Positions 12,401-27,400 of a stretch of 64,000 nt of DNA are shown here, one piece after another. The translations under genes were made by a program, and so were the position numbers. Where the stretch lies: positions 62,316,998 through 62,380,997 of the forward strand of contig OX375876.1 in assembly GCA_947359465.1 (NCBI GenBank), written 5' to 3'. The notes beneath the pieces were generated by a model. It saw nothing but the letters and a program-made list of their open reading frames with translations. It was not told the DNA's origin and did not search any database. The stretch is from Metellina segmentata. Lineage: Eukaryota > Arthropoda > Arachnida > Araneae > Tetragnathidae. Every line of letters begins with the position of its first letter. Within the stretch, counting starts at the first letter, position 1.

Positions 12401-15400
12401 ATGGTTCCGAATTCTTTCACTAGAAAGGTAGGGAACAGCTCTACAATAGAATTGAGGCTCGCATTCTTAATTTACTACCGTCTTCCATTTTGAAAAGGGA
12501 AAAGACGCAAAATTAGAATAGAGACCTATACCATGTTTTTACCCCTCCCACGTGCGTGCTGTGGGGGTCATGTATTGCTTGGCCACTGCATTCCTTGCTT
12601 TGTCATACCTCTGGACGGATGCATTGCTACTTTCGGATTGAGGCCTAACCTTTAAAAGTGTGTGTGAAGTTCGTTTTAGAAGTTACGATTCCATGGGATT
12701 TTTTGCTATACCAAAGAACACCTTTACACAATGACTGATTTATTTCTTTTCAAAAGTTTTTTCTACTTACTCTTATGATTATCTGCTTTGTGCTATGATT
12801 ATTTTTTATTTGGAATTTTAAATTTATGATGACGCCGTGAATCTAGTGTCTCGAGAACTACATATTTTATCGAGTCGTATGGCGACATTAGCCAAGAACT
12901 TGTTAGTTAAATGAAACTTAAATTCACCACATGTCCCGTCAAAAGACAGGATTTTTTTTTTTATTGAATTTCAAATGTACAAAATTCAATAGAAGAAATA
13001 TTACATGAATGCACAATTGTAAGAAATGAGAAAAAACATTATCCACTATTGTCAAAAAACATACAGCATTAGCTCATGCGTAATTGTTTGACACGCTCTC
13101 TGTAATTTTTGTTCTTGATTCTTTCTAAAATTAGTTTTTTTTTTAAATTTCTTAAGTCTTTTGTCCTGAAGTGCTGTCAACGTTTGCAGAAATATTGTTG
13201 AGATTTCCCAAATGTGTTTACCGAAAGGGCAGAGGTCTATTTTGCTGTGGAATCTGCTTGATACGTTCCTGAAATTCCATGTGACGTGATATGGTTAGCA
13301 TAAAAATCTGTGGAACAATTCTTTGTATTAACTTTTAGGATAAGGTTGTAAGTAAATCTTCCTATTTGACTATGGCTCCAACGATTTTGCCATGATTTGC
13401 ATAAATCTTTCCTGATGCTGTTCATAATCTGTTTAAGAATAATCGTCACAGTGATATCGTGGTGCCTCTTTTTTAATGATTATTTGGCTTATCGATTAGC
13501 AAATTTATTTCAATGACTTTTAAAAAGGGAATTCAAGTGTTTGATCATAAAATTCATTCAATACTGATGTGATCAAATTTTTAACGGTCGTTTACTGAAT
13601 TTCACCTGTGATGAAAGAAGTTTCAAATTTCTCTTCGATAGTTTGGCTATTTTTGAACCCTAAAAAGTTTCGATACATGGTGTCTGTCAAGCAAGAAATT
13701 GCTCCCACACGCTGGTTGTCTCTGAAGGAACAGTCCATTCATTTTGAACTAGGAGACTGAAGGATATTCAATTTTCTTTTGTTTTTAGCAAATATTAGTG
13801 GAAGAAATAAGTATTTTATATTGGTAACAAATACAAATTGTAACAAATGTGCTTATTATTTGTCATAATCCTCCAATGTGACAAGCTCGAATACTTTTCT
13901 TCAAGTTTTTCTCTGTAAAATGGAGTAATTAACGTTTCTATGCCAACAGGCTGGCACAAACTTTGTGGCAGGAGTAGTTCTCGAGGTGGCCGACAGTATG
14001 TAATCACTCATTCCAACCTCAATTTACGCATTTTATTAGAAGGTTCTTTTTTAAAAAATGGCGAACTTGGTCATTTATTTGAACAATGACGATTGTAAAA
14101 ACTTGAAATACATGATATTTTCATAAAAATCTATATATTAACCGGATATTGTCTTTTCTTGACATTTATTTATTCCAAAGCGTTTGTTACATCTTACTAA
14201 GCTTTTCGCAAAATATTTGTTTTCAGGATATACTTCTTTTTGAATTGACATGATGTTAAGGAGTATTTGAAGCATTATATTTTGTCTTAATTTTTAATTA
14301 TATTATCGTAATTTTTTGTTAAAATGTTTTCGAAAAAATATCTCAGTTGTTATTTTTGGTTGCATTGTTGAGAAGCATTTGAATCACATGTACAGGAAAC
14401 AAGATTTGTGCACATTAGGAAGTCGGAGTACTTGAAGATATATTCTTATTCTTGGATAGAAACTGTAAAAAGTTCCAGTTAAACAAAGTTCAAATATTGA
14501 GAAAATTCAGAGAAATCATAAACCCTATTTATATTTTATTTTTCCTCCTTCATTGTGAACGAATACTGAATCATGCAAATGTATGAAATATCAAAAATTT
14601 ATTAGAAACGTATGGAAATCAAAAGTGTTATTTCTTCGGAACTTGCGAATTTCTGGAAATGCCGACAATGAAGAATGAACTCTCCTTTGTTTTGATACGG
14701 AAATGTTTGGCTATATATGGTTAGAATAGTAGCACACTAAATGCATTTGAAGGAGGTCAAAAGTATATACCTACGCATTACAGTACAGTTCGCAGTATTT
14801 TTATTTCATTTATTTGCATTATTTTCTGGAGCTTTGATAAACCATTTAAAGAACCTTTATTCTGAACTATTTATTTTCTAAAACACTGAAACACACAATG
14901 TTAAATGTTGCTTAAATTTGTAACAATATGATATTTAAAACAATTTCAATGTGAGAAAGGCTTAGTATACAAGTGGCTCTGTAAAATAATGTTATGAATG
15001 TTACGAGAATGCCATAATATACTTGTTCAAAACAAATACAGATAATGCTAAATAAAAAACGCCAAACACTGCATTTTAAATAGCTTGTCTTGGTATACTA
15101 ATAAAAGGAAAAAAACATCATTGATTTTCCCTTTGATGTGAAACATTTCTAAACCAAATGGGTTTTAATCTAGCTATTTTACTTTGGGAGTGTTCGTCCA
15201 TAACATTTCTTAGAATTCGAACAATATATCGAGCGTGAAAAGTAGAATGGGAGATGAGAAATTCTTTAAAGACCTTTTCAATTTTTCTCCCAATAGTTTT
15301 TACCATTTTCGAACAATAAAGTTTTTACGCTTTGGCAAAAAAGTGTTATAACGTCTCTTAACATTTCCATGTTAACTGCAGGCGAACTGGATCGATACGT

Positions 15401-18400
15401 TACCATGACGACCGCGCTAGGGACCTATAGGATAGCAAACTGAACATCTCTCGCTTTTCTAGGAAACTTGATTACGTATCTCATAGCTTTGAAAAGATAA
15501 CGAAGCGATGTTAATGAAATTTTCAGTTTCAAAGCTGTATTTTTGAATGTGCTCGTAAAATTTGGTCGTCCGCTTTTTACGGTACTGAATTTTATATATT
15601 GGGAAAGAAAATTCCTTTTTATTGTTATGAGCCGTTTACTTAGCACCGAGTGCTTTCACTTTTCTCGTAAAATCAAAAAGCTGAAAATCAGTACTTTCAC
15701 AGTTCACTACGTACAAATCTCTTGAAGCTTGACAGTTAAAAGCACTTAATTTTTATAAGTTGTTTAATAAATAGTATATTTGCTTGTGTTTGTTTTAATT
15801 AAGGGTTGATATTTGGTTTTGAAACTGTACAGTTTTATTATAAAATTTAGCGGACAGGATAATTCTATTTGTTAAATTTGATTGCATAAAGGTATTACGC
15901 AATAAATTTTTTAATCATCTTTTTACATGCGTTTCCCTTGCACCTATATTAAGTAAAGGAAGAATGTACATATTACATTCCTCCTTACGTGACTAAAAAT
16001 GCCTTATTAGTACGTGTTATATGGCATCGGCTGATCATGCATCGCGTGATTTGCCCATGAATCAAATCTGCTGTTGGAAACAAAACAAACTTTTCAACTG
16101 AAACAAATGTTGTTGTTGTTGTCGTGCGGGCCATATATGGCCCGATTGGGGGTGCCATTGTCCCGTAGGGTTGAACTTCTTCATACATGACACATCCGTT
16201 TTACAGGAAGGTCCCTTTCATACATCCATTCACTCACACATATCGTAATTTAGATCCCTATCAGAGGCCGATAACCCTTTGATCAGGTACCCCCAAAGGT
16301 ATTGATTTGGTATGGGAACATCGGGACTTTGTGACCACGACCTATTTAACGTGCCCCAGCCACCATTAGCGAACACGACGGTCTTGCCTTAGCCAGGTCC
16401 AAGCGCCGATCTCGCAACCATCAGAATTGCAGGCTCCGCCGAGGACACAACCCACAACCCTTCTGATGCGAGCCCGAACTGAAGCAAATGCGATGAATAA
16501 TTTAAAAATAAATTTTAATTGTGCTGTCAGGTATTACTTTTATGAAGATGAAGACTATCGATTAGCAAATTAATATTCAGAGTAAAGCCATAAGAGGTGG
16601 GTAAAAGATAAAAGAAATGAATTCACAGAAAAATTCCGGAATATCTGTTTTGAACTGTTGTTTAAAAAAAATTGTTTAAGATGATAGGGAAATTTGAAAA
16701 AGAAATTTGCAATATACATGGAATAAAATGCAATGGCGTTTTACCTCAAGGTTTATCTTGGGATCGAGGCATACTGTTTTCTCGATAAGTGTGTTATTAG
16801 TAAGTTTCTTTCCACACTTTTTGAATTATATTTCTTAAATGAATATGAATCCTTTTACTTAATAAACATTGTCAAATGTTTTGATGCCAGGTAGCATCAC
16901 AAGTGAGCATGGTTCGCGCAGAGAACTAACGAAGGTCGCTTGGAAACAATTTTAACTTTGTTTTATGTTAAAAAGGTACTTAATCTCTCAATCGCTATGC
17001 TCGCGACATCACAAATTAGCAACTTATTTTTAAAACATCTAAACAGTCATTAACACTTTCGCGGTATTAAAGAATTAATCATTGTTTTATTGTACTTTTG
17101 ATGCCCTCTTAAGTATATTTTGATGTGTTTTTAATTAAGGTCGTATGAACTCGAGTTGCGAAACCGGTTTTGGCGAGTGTGTTGCATGACTTTCTATTGT
17201 TTTCTAAAATAAATAGCGAGGAAACAAATTCCACATTATATGCAAATCTTTATATCTTTATGAAGTCTTTCTATTTGCTGCAACTTTGGATTGCCAATCG
17301 TCGTCGAAAAAAATGGCTCATCTGATAAATATAAATTGTACATTTGATTTGTGCAGAGTAACTATTTACAGTGAGCCAATTACAGTTGAATTTTTTTTAT
17401 TTAACGTTGTTTTTATTGCATGCTTAACTTAAAACTTCCGTGATTGAAACTTCACCTGTTCACTCCCGGCAACTCTTTGTAATGTTCTGTACGAAAGTTA
17501 TCTCAAAAGATAGTTTTCATTGATATTCAAACCACGTTATTCACCTCCGTTTGTCCCAACAGTCTGTTTGTTTATAATTGAGCGGATATGCATTCTTGTC
17601 TTATCACGACTGACTAGGGATATATACAGGTCACCCCATTTGCTTTCACATGAGACCACCGATCCTTGCGACAATCTCATGTTTTGAAAATAGTTTTTTA
17701 ATTTAAACGAAGGTTATTCCTTTCTCTGTGTTTCTTTACCTATATTAATGAGGTCACTAAACAAATTCAAGCGAAGAAATAGGTGTATTCCTTTTCTCTC
17801 TTCGTATATAATTTACATATACAAGTTATCAAATTCTTTTTGTTTTTGATGTACCAGTAATTTATTTGATCAGTGTTCATTCCACTCCTCCATTCATGAT
17901 ACATACTCGATTTGAATCGGAGAGTATACACTACTAAGACCAAGGAAATATATTTGCCTTTCTTTCTCTCTCTCTCTCTCTCTCTCTCCTTCTACCTTTT
18001 TCCAAGTCACAAATGTATGTAATTTAAACAATGAAACATTAATTCAGAACATTCAAAAGAGTGGAGATTTTATGTATCAATGCTTTATGCGAATTCTTAT
18101 TTTTTGACTGTATGATCAATGACCACTTCAATTTACATTCAATAAATAAATGTAAGCAATTATTTTTATTGGTGAAAAATCAAATATCGCCAAAAATATT
18201 TTGCTTCCATTATTCACTAACTCCACAGACAGACCCTTTCTCTAGAACAACCTATAAATCCGGTTTTTACCGTGTCATCTGATCGTGGTTCACAATTACA
18301 AGGTGTTGTCCTCCTATCTTTCCCTTGAGGATTGATACCTTATTGTCGCCAACAGCCCAATTTGTTGCGTCAGTGCGACGTAAATCCAACTGTCTACCCT

Positions 18401-21400
18401 ACCTACAAGGATAACGTAAACATTGTGAATCGCTAGTAAAGTAATATATTCCATTATAGAATAACGGAACAAACTTGATTTTTATGTCACACAAATATGC
18501 TTTAGTTATAAAACAGAGTTAACGGACTAATATACAGTTATTCATAACAGATGTTACAGGTAAAGTGTCCGAACTCTGTATACAGGGGGTGATATTGTAT
18601 TCAAGTACAAAACTGAACTTTACAAATCCGTTGTTAAGTGGAAAATAAAATTTGTTTATGAATGAAATATTCGTGAATTTGTTTAAAGTTTTTTATTTTT
18701 TTAAACCGTTTTACTTTATGTCCCAGTATCTTGTTTATTTGACCTTGTGTTTGGCTCAGCTTGACCAAATAGAGCCTTTACGCCATGAAACTCAAAACTT
18801 GCCAAACAAGCTGGTGGCTCTTGGTGATATAAATGCTACATTAGAAAAGTACATGAACGGATAAATGAGTTAAAAATTTTTATTTTACTCAAGTAATCTC
18901 ATTTTCTCAGATACTCCCTAACTGTGGTGATAAATGCTAAAATTTTAAATTCTTCAGTAAAAAAAGAAGTTCCCTTTAAAATAAATCGTGCTATCAACAT
19001 TTATACTTACTTTAAAGGAAGTTTTGTTGGAAGTTTTTCTAGGATAAACTATTTTAAAAGATAATAGCGCGCTATAACAGATTTTGATTCGCGCTGTATA
19101 CTGCAATTATCATTGTTCACAATCACGGATTTTCGATATTATATTGAGTAAGAACAGATTCTAGTATAACAATAAAATCATGGTATAACATTTAAAAACT
19201 TTTAACCTCTTAAATAAAAATTTGAATTCTTTATTTTACCAGGTTTTTTTTGTTAGCTATTAGTGTTTCTGACGAGTTAATTTCACAAGGGGTTAACGTT
19301 TTTAAAGCTTTTATCACTAAATTTCACAAATTCGAAGAAAATATTTTCATTTAAAAAAACTAAGGAGCTTGTGTTTGTTTATAAATAGTTTTCTGGAGAC
19401 TGACCAAGTGTGCGTTGAGTCACTGAAGAGAAGTTTATAAAAATAAAACTTGTAAAGACTCGGGAGAGATTTTTTCTCCAATACACGGTGAAAGCTAAGT
19501 GTTAGCGGCTCTTGTTTTTTTGCCATCTGTTACCGAAAGTGACGACGCAAAAGCAGCTCATCTAAAAAAGAGTTCCTGGAAACAAAAATAAAGGTTTTAA
19601 CAACACGACCAGCTTGTTATTCCATAAATGTAAAAAAAAAATTACCTCATTAAAACCAAACAAAACATTAAAACAATTTGTAATATTCAATTTTTTTCTT
19701 CTTCTTCTGCACTTTATAAGTGGCACTGCATAAGTGGCAAAATACAGTTTTAATTATCTAGTTGAATATTTTTTTCAAAATCAACAGGTGCAAATATAGA
19801 TATGCGAATCCTGTTTTCATTTTGTGTAATTATTTGTACTTTACAAGCAACAGGTGGAGAGACGATCATAGTTTTTAATTCTTCAGGAGAGATTCTAATT
19901 TTTGTTATAACTTTGCTGGTCTTGTACTTCGTACTGTTAGACTTAACCTATGTCGTATGTGCGCAGTTCAGTGAATAGTGTGTTTTGGTGATGGTGATTT
20001 GGGGATTTATGGCTCAAGGGCCATATTTGGCCATGCTGCGCCAGACACAAGACATACAGTATCAAGTATAGACGTACATACACAATAAAAGTTTTACTGA
20101 CACAGAAAGTGTCTGTTTTTGATTTTATGACCAAACTTCATGTCTGAATTGGGGTAAATTACAATCTAACAGAATATCTAACTCCGATCTTCATTTTACG
20201 GAAAAGGTGGCACTTGATATTCTCTCACCAACACATTAAAATTGTAAAATTTCCCCATCAAACAAATCTCGAAACCACAAGCTTTTGAACACGGATGAAG
20301 GTTCTTTGGTAGCAAGTATCGATTGTGTTTCTGCAGGATTTTCGCTACGGAATTAGATTTGACGCTCCGCTCTTGGGTCATTTGTTTTGCTACACGAGAG
20401 CTAATTAGACAGGTGCTTGCGACTTAGTGGGTTCCGATGCACTCTTAATTCCATCCCCAGTCAAGAATTCGAAAGCGGCATTTGTACAGAGACAGAGCAT
20501 TAACTATTCGATCTCTGAGCCCCGACGCAGTAATAAGACATACTGGAACCAAATCTATTAAATACAAATTAATTTATCTTATTTGTGTGACGCTGAAATA
20601 TATTTAAAACTGCTTTGGTTGGTAGATAGATGAATTAACGCCTTAATGAAGAAACACAAATGGCTATTGGGGTGGTCCAGGATTTAATTCTCAATACAGT
20701 ACAAATCCCTAAATCTGGAATCCTCCGGAACTCGGCCATTCCGGATTTTGGATTTTTCCGGACATTGCAACATACAATGCTAATACAATGCAACAAATTT
20801 TACGTGCAAATCTTCTCATTTTTCTGTGTGGTATTTACTTTGAACATGTCCGTTATTTGGCGTTGTTTCATCAATCAGTTCCAGGTTTAACTCCTTGTTC
20901 TTTAAAAATTGTTGGAAAGATGAAAAAGAGAGAGAGAGAGAAAAAAAAACGCCGGTTATCAAAACGTCCGGATTTTGGATAATTCTGGCTTTCGGACAGT
21001 TCTGGATTTCGGATGTTCGTATTTGGAACTTTGTACTGTACAAAGTTCCGAAGTCAATACTCGTTATTTCGAGTCATGGCGAGATCAACACCTGAGCTGT
21101 TTCTACACTCTTCAAACTTCTACACGACGCTATTTGAGGCACAACGGATTTAACATTCACCAACCTCCCACGAACACAACAGTCTTTGGAACGATCGAGT
21201 TTCGAGCCTGCAATAATCCGCCGGTTGCTATAATCCGCTACTCTTCCAACCGGGCTGTTCTTAAAATTCTATGCATAATTTTTTACAAAAGTTCACCTAA
21301 CAATTATACATTCGCCCAAATATATTTTTAAATATAAACTTTCTGTAAGTACCGTTATGGCTCGGTATATTTGACCGCTGCCCCAGCAACCTGTGAGCTG

Positions 21401-24400
21401 TTTGCGGTATACAGGTTGTATTCTTGTAACTTTCCTTCCTGTAATTTCTCTCCTGTGTTAGTAAAACTTTCCTTGTGTATGTCCATTACTTGACATTGTC
21501 TATTTTGTGTTTGTCGCTGTTTGACCAAATAGGGCTCTTGTGCCATAAAACTCAACCAAATTACAAGTGTCCTTGTGCAAGCTGGACTCATTTGCGTACT
21601 GTACACAAAATTAAAACATCAATACGACGTAGGAAAAATATAAATTTTAAGAAAAGCAATTTGTCTCATTTGTATCACATACGGGGAAACTTAATATTCT
21701 TTGAGCGTTGAACTCTTCAGACTTTCTCGTTAACTTCAGACTTTTATGTGCAATTATTCTCTGTAGAAATCAACTAATCCCTTCATTCCAGTCACGTAAT
21801 GAGAAAGGATTCACAATAGCCAGAAGGTGTACGTTAAGCATTCACGGCCTTCACAAGTAACGAATAACATTCCTTGAACTATCTAGGAGGAGGAAAGGAA
21901 ATCCAGAATTCTGTCCATTTATGAAATGTAATAACAGCTTTAGAGGAATACGTTGGAAAACAACCTGACACTGGATTACAAAACTGGTTTCTCTTTCGTT
22001 TAAGTGCTGATTCGATTCAGTGGATAAGGGGATTTTTCATAGGTCGTATAAAGATGGATTTCTAATTGTTGTGTGACTGTTTTTTTTCCCAATTTGCATT
22101 ATATATTTGGAGAAGTTGTTTTGTAATGATTAAGGTAATATACGTACCCAACCTATCATCGACTACTTCTAGCAAAGGCGTTGAAAGATAAATAGACTGA
22201 GCATTGCTATTGAGGCGGAGCTTTAAAAAGTGTGACCATGTCGACTAGTAGTCACGTGACTACTCTGAAAATTGCTTTGATTGGCCGATTTGGTACCGTA
22301 TCGCTTCGTTTTGCAATCTAACATGTTCCGACAAGGTAGATGTGTGAATCCGCATTTCTAGAATGGCGACAATAGTGGTGATATCGCCAGTATACTACTA
22401 TTAGATGACCAATCAGATACTATCAATGAACCAATCAGATATTATCAATGAACCAATCTTATACTATCAATAAACCAATCAGATACTATCAATGAACCAA
22501 TCAGATACTATCAATGAACCAATCAGATATTATCAATGAACCAATCAGATACTATCAATGAACCAATCAGATGATGAATCAATGGATAGCCGTCTTTCTC
22601 CCGTTCCGTGGACCAATCAGATGATGAAGGTTAGTTTCCACCCAGCAGACGAAAGCAGTCTAGAGTGACGTTACTAATAGTATATAGCTACTACTAGTGT
22701 GTACAGCTACTACTGTGTACATGAAAGGTTACCATTTCTCACTACTTTTTTATTCATTATTATTTATTTCTCACTACTATGACTTCAATGAATCGCCGTG
22801 ATTCAATGGATTTGCTCCCTGCGAGTTGTGGCGGCGCTGGTTCTATTCCTTCATTGGGTGTATATTTCCAACACCACCTAGACGGTGTTCATATTTCTCG
22901 CTTCTGTGTCATCAAAACCTTCCTTGTGTTTGATTACACAGAAGTTAACTACTTATTTGATTTCGGCCCATTATATAAAAATACGTGCGTTTATCCAAAT
23001 ATGACCCTTGCGCGTAAAAAAGCTCAACCCTACACTAACTGCTTGGAATAATTTCTGTTAATTTCAATGGAGCCGCAGATGACATCGTTTTAAATAATGA
23101 ATTCAAAAATCTTGTTAATTGATTTGATTACTTTGAATGATCGGTGCCTTTTCTCCTTGTCTATGTTTATCGCATTCCCTAGCGAATGTGTCACTCACTC
23201 ACGTTCTACAGCTATGACGAATGGGGAAAGCACCTGACAAAAATCATGAGTTGGAAAATTTTGTTTCTCTAAGAAGCGAATGATTAACAGAAATGTGCAT
23301 TCCCTACCATTTGTTTCAGCATAATTTGTTTTATCATCATTGATGACCATGCTTCTTTTGTAGTTGTTCATTTCAAACGAAAATTATGCAAATATCGCAA
23401 CCCCTTCTGCAATATCTTCATAACAAAAAAATGATTTTCTAGTTTTATTTGAGAAATACTGTCAATACATGCTTCAGCATGCTACAAAACTCCTATAGAT
23501 TCTTGTAGAGGTAAGTTGAAGCTTCAGTAGAAGGCAGTTATGCAACATGCAGAAATACGATATGTATTTTAAGAATACATTTTTTCTAGGATAATATCAT
23601 TTTAAGTAATGAGTAATTTTCTATGAATATATTAAATGACTTGAATTTATTGAAATTGCAAAAAAATAATAGAAAATTGTCAAAAGTTATGGAGAAGTGT
23701 AATGTACGAAACATTATACTACGTTAACTTCACAATTGCGTACCCGCGTACGATACCAACTATGTACGATTTTTTGTATAATTATTTCTATATCAAAACA
23801 AATTTGATAGTTTGTTGATTTTGTGAATGGAAATTTAAATATTTATAGCAAATGTTTTCCATGATATTTCTGTTTGATACCTATCATCCAGCATCCTGAA
23901 AAAAAGTATTCGATACTGCTTTTTTTGGGGGGTGGGTTGTTTGGAAAATTTTATGACTCACAATGTGTTTCTACGGTCTTGAGAAAGGCCTTGAATTCTA
24001 TTTCTCTAACTCGTGCCTATGATAAGTAAGAGCACCCAAATTTTGCCGCGTTCTTGAAAAGGCCTTAAATGTTACATTGAAGATTAGAAAAAGGTTAACC
24101 TGCAATCTAAAATTTTTCCAGTTTCTGAAATTTTTTTATTTTTTATGTATTGTTTATCATTGATTCCGCATTCAATAATTTTATTTAAATTTGCTTGCAC
24201 ACTGACACAAAATATATATATATATACACATACATATATATAAAGTTGCTGGTATTGGCCATTTTGTTTCCTTGTGATTGAAAGTCTCATTTTTGTTGTA
24301 GGCATTGTCTTAAAATTGTATTGTTATTTCAAATAATTTTTACACGAAATTTTATATTCTAGTTATTCTCACGTGTTAGTTTTCTTCAGTCTCTTGGAAA

Positions 24401-27400
24401 TACACGCACGTACTAAACAAAGTTAAATGTTGCAAATAACCCTGAAAAGTACTTAAATTGTTTTTTGTTGAAGAGAAAACCACAGTTCTCTTTATTCTTC
24501 GACACCGATTAAATCCTTTATTTGCGAAAAGTATTGTACTTTGAAGAACACAATGCAAATAACTTGTCATCTTTAAGAAACCAAAGCAATAAAGTGTTGC
24601 AAATGTTCATGAAAAGTGCTGTAGTTGCGGAGGTGGGAACCATTGTTATTTATTTTTGGCTCCGATTCAAGCATTTAGTCAATGATAACAAGTACTATAC
24701 TTTGAAACCTAAGTTAAGGGCAACAATTACTGTACTTTAAAAGACAATGCAAGTAACTAGTCAACTTTTAATAACGAGAACAAAGTGGTGTTGCAAATAT
24801 TCATGAAAAGTACATGAATTGTTCAATATCAGGTTGGAAACCAAAGATCGTTGTGCACTTGGGACTTGGTGAACGTTAAATCTGTCGTGGCATCCAATGT
24901 TCTCACTTAGGCCTGGTGTGGAAGTATGGAGAGGAATCCAGCTTTGGTGTTGACTGCGTCATCTGACTCTGGTTCAAAGTTACAAGTCAATTCCTCGAAT
25001 ATTTCCTTTCGGTAACGGGATCAATCCCGGAACGTCACCAATAGTCTGCTGTGTTACTCCAATGCCACGTTAATTCAACTACCTACCTATATCGGAGTTT
25101 AAACCATTGTTCTTTTATTTGGCATTGATTTAAACCAATAGTTAACAACATCAAGTACTGTACTTAAAGAATATTGCAAGTAACTTGCCATCTTTAAAAA
25201 GCGGAACCAGCAGAAAAGCCAACATCCCAAATATGACCGTACACAATGTCAAAATTTCGCTTACTAATGCGCACGAATTGCGGAACCCCTCTCAAGTTCT
25301 AAATGTTCCTGAGGGTGGAAATCCTCAACGCCTTTTTTACATGCAACGAATTTCATTCGGTCACAACCTTAAAAAACTGTTGGAAAACCAGAACGTGATT
25401 TCGGGTTCGTACGGTTGGGAAATGTTGGCTTTGCGTTTGGATGGAAACTCACGTTTTCGGAAGGGAAAAGGGGGAAAAATTACCGGGCAGGAAAAAAAAT
25501 GGTTAATGCGATTCAAATCACGCAGCTTTTTGAGTGCAGTGAAAAACTCGAACGAGGTCAATAGCTTACGCATTCCACGCTTTCGTGATGGAAGAGATTC
25601 CACTACCCTCCTCTTTTCCACTTAACCAAAGCTATCTTCCTTTTTATATTTCTTTTTTTAACCAACAGGAGCCTGGTCAGGTTCATCCATGGAAAAGAAA
25701 CTACCATGTTTATTCTGCTTCAGTTTTATACTTACTTACACAACTCACGCCTCCCGTGGTTGAAGCACCGCATGGGGTAGTGGTCACTTTTATATTTGAA
25801 GTAGAAATTTCGAAATAAGCTTTTTGAAATGCAACACGGGTTTTGCAATCTTACTTTTGATTTAGTTTTCTAAGCCGAGCGACCGTTCCATTTTATTCTC
25901 TATTACATCAAAATGGTTTTGGGTGAAACGACCAAATAAAGAACTAAAGGAAGGTATCCCAATTCCATTTGAAACATCAAAAGTGATATGTACGACCTAA
26001 ATAGTCGAGTGGACTTTCAGACCTACAGATTTTACGTGTTAGCATGTTCTGTGTTTAACCGATCCTCTAGAAACCGGTTTGGCACCAGTCCTTATCTTTG
26101 CTCATTTCAAAATATTTAAGTCGACGCATCAGGTTTCCACTTGCTTTTTAACGGTTTTGAAACCTTTATCTTGATGACCTATCCTGTAATTAGTAGAAAT
26201 GCAATGTTCAAGATATAGATGGGATCTAGTCATCAATTTTTTTAATAAAATTCACTTGACAACAAAATACATTTTAGAGGATTTTAATAGGTGCCTTCAC
26301 TTGTTATTGGTATTTTTCAGGTCAATTGTTAATTCTCCTTGAGGAAAATTCTGACGGCTTTGATTTTTAAAGAACTTAAGATGATCTAGAAGGCCTGATC
26401 TCCATTTTGAATTTAAAAGTAATTCTATTTGAAGCAGGGCCTGGTCACCATTTTGAATTTAAAAGTAATATATTTGAAGCAGGGCCTAGTCACCTTTATG
26501 AATTTAAAAGTAATCTATTTGAAGCAGGGCCTGGTCACCATTTTGAATTTAAAAGTAATATATTTGAAGCAGGGCCTAGTCACTTTTATGAATTTAAAAG
26601 TAATTCTATTTGAAGCAGGGCCTGGTCACCATTTTGAATTTAAAAGTAATATATTTGAAGCAGGGCCTAGTCACTTTTATGAATTTAAAAGTAATTCTAT
26701 TTGAAGCAGGGCCTGGTCACCATTTTGAATTTAAAAGTAATATATTTGAAGCAGGGCCTAGTCACCTTTATGAATTTAAAAGTAATTCTATTTGAAGCAG
26801 GGCCTGGTCACCATTTTGAATTTAAAAGTAATATATTTGAAGCAGGGCCTAGTCACCTTTATGAATTTAAAAGTAATCTATTTGAAGCAGGGCCTGGTCA
26901 CCATTTTGAATTTAAAAGTAATCTATTTGAAGCAGGGCCTAAAATTATTGCTGGAAAGCTTTTTCTTTACCACCATCTTGCTGTCTTACTTAGTATTATC
27001 ATGCATTAAAGTGTTCGTTTAAGGATTAATTAAAAATTTCTCACAAAGAAAATATAGGTTAGAAATTTTTTTAGCAAATTTTGCACCCTTGAAAACGTCT
27101 TATGGAGACCTACTTGATTGTAATCTCATTTAATGGGGATGATAACTGTTTTAAGCGTTACTTTTTTGCGTATCTGTATGGTGAGATAGACAGGTACAGG
27201 GAAATCTGTCAAGTGGTTGAAAAATATCAGAATACTTGGATTATATAAGAATACTATTAACTGATGATATTTATAGTAAAACTTAAAGTTTCATCCCGTT
27301 CTTAGAAATAAGTGTCTGGTTTGTTTTTGTTGTTTCAAGAGAGAAATATCCATGTAAGCCCAAAAGCTCAAAATCCCCTGTTGAAAGCGGTTGTAGTGGT

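Noticed and set aside
22409..22584. CRISPR-like regular repeats
   Set aside because: Units are contiguous with no unique spacers, and the genome is a eukaryote with introns.
22779..23051. 90-codon frame following the CCAAT array as its gene
   Set aside because: Attractive position, but the peptide has no recognisable feature and no splice or poly(A) support.
25185..25625. 146-codon frame as a nested gene
   Set aside because: No domain, no splice partners, and the opposite strand is also open; compositional cause is more likely. Listed only as an unassigned frame.
26407..27022. Overlapping open frames with repeated peptide FEAGPGHHFEFKSN
   Set aside because: They arise from the 45/46-bp minisatellite, which has no stop in several frames; unit length changes shift the frame, so no single repeat protein is maintained.
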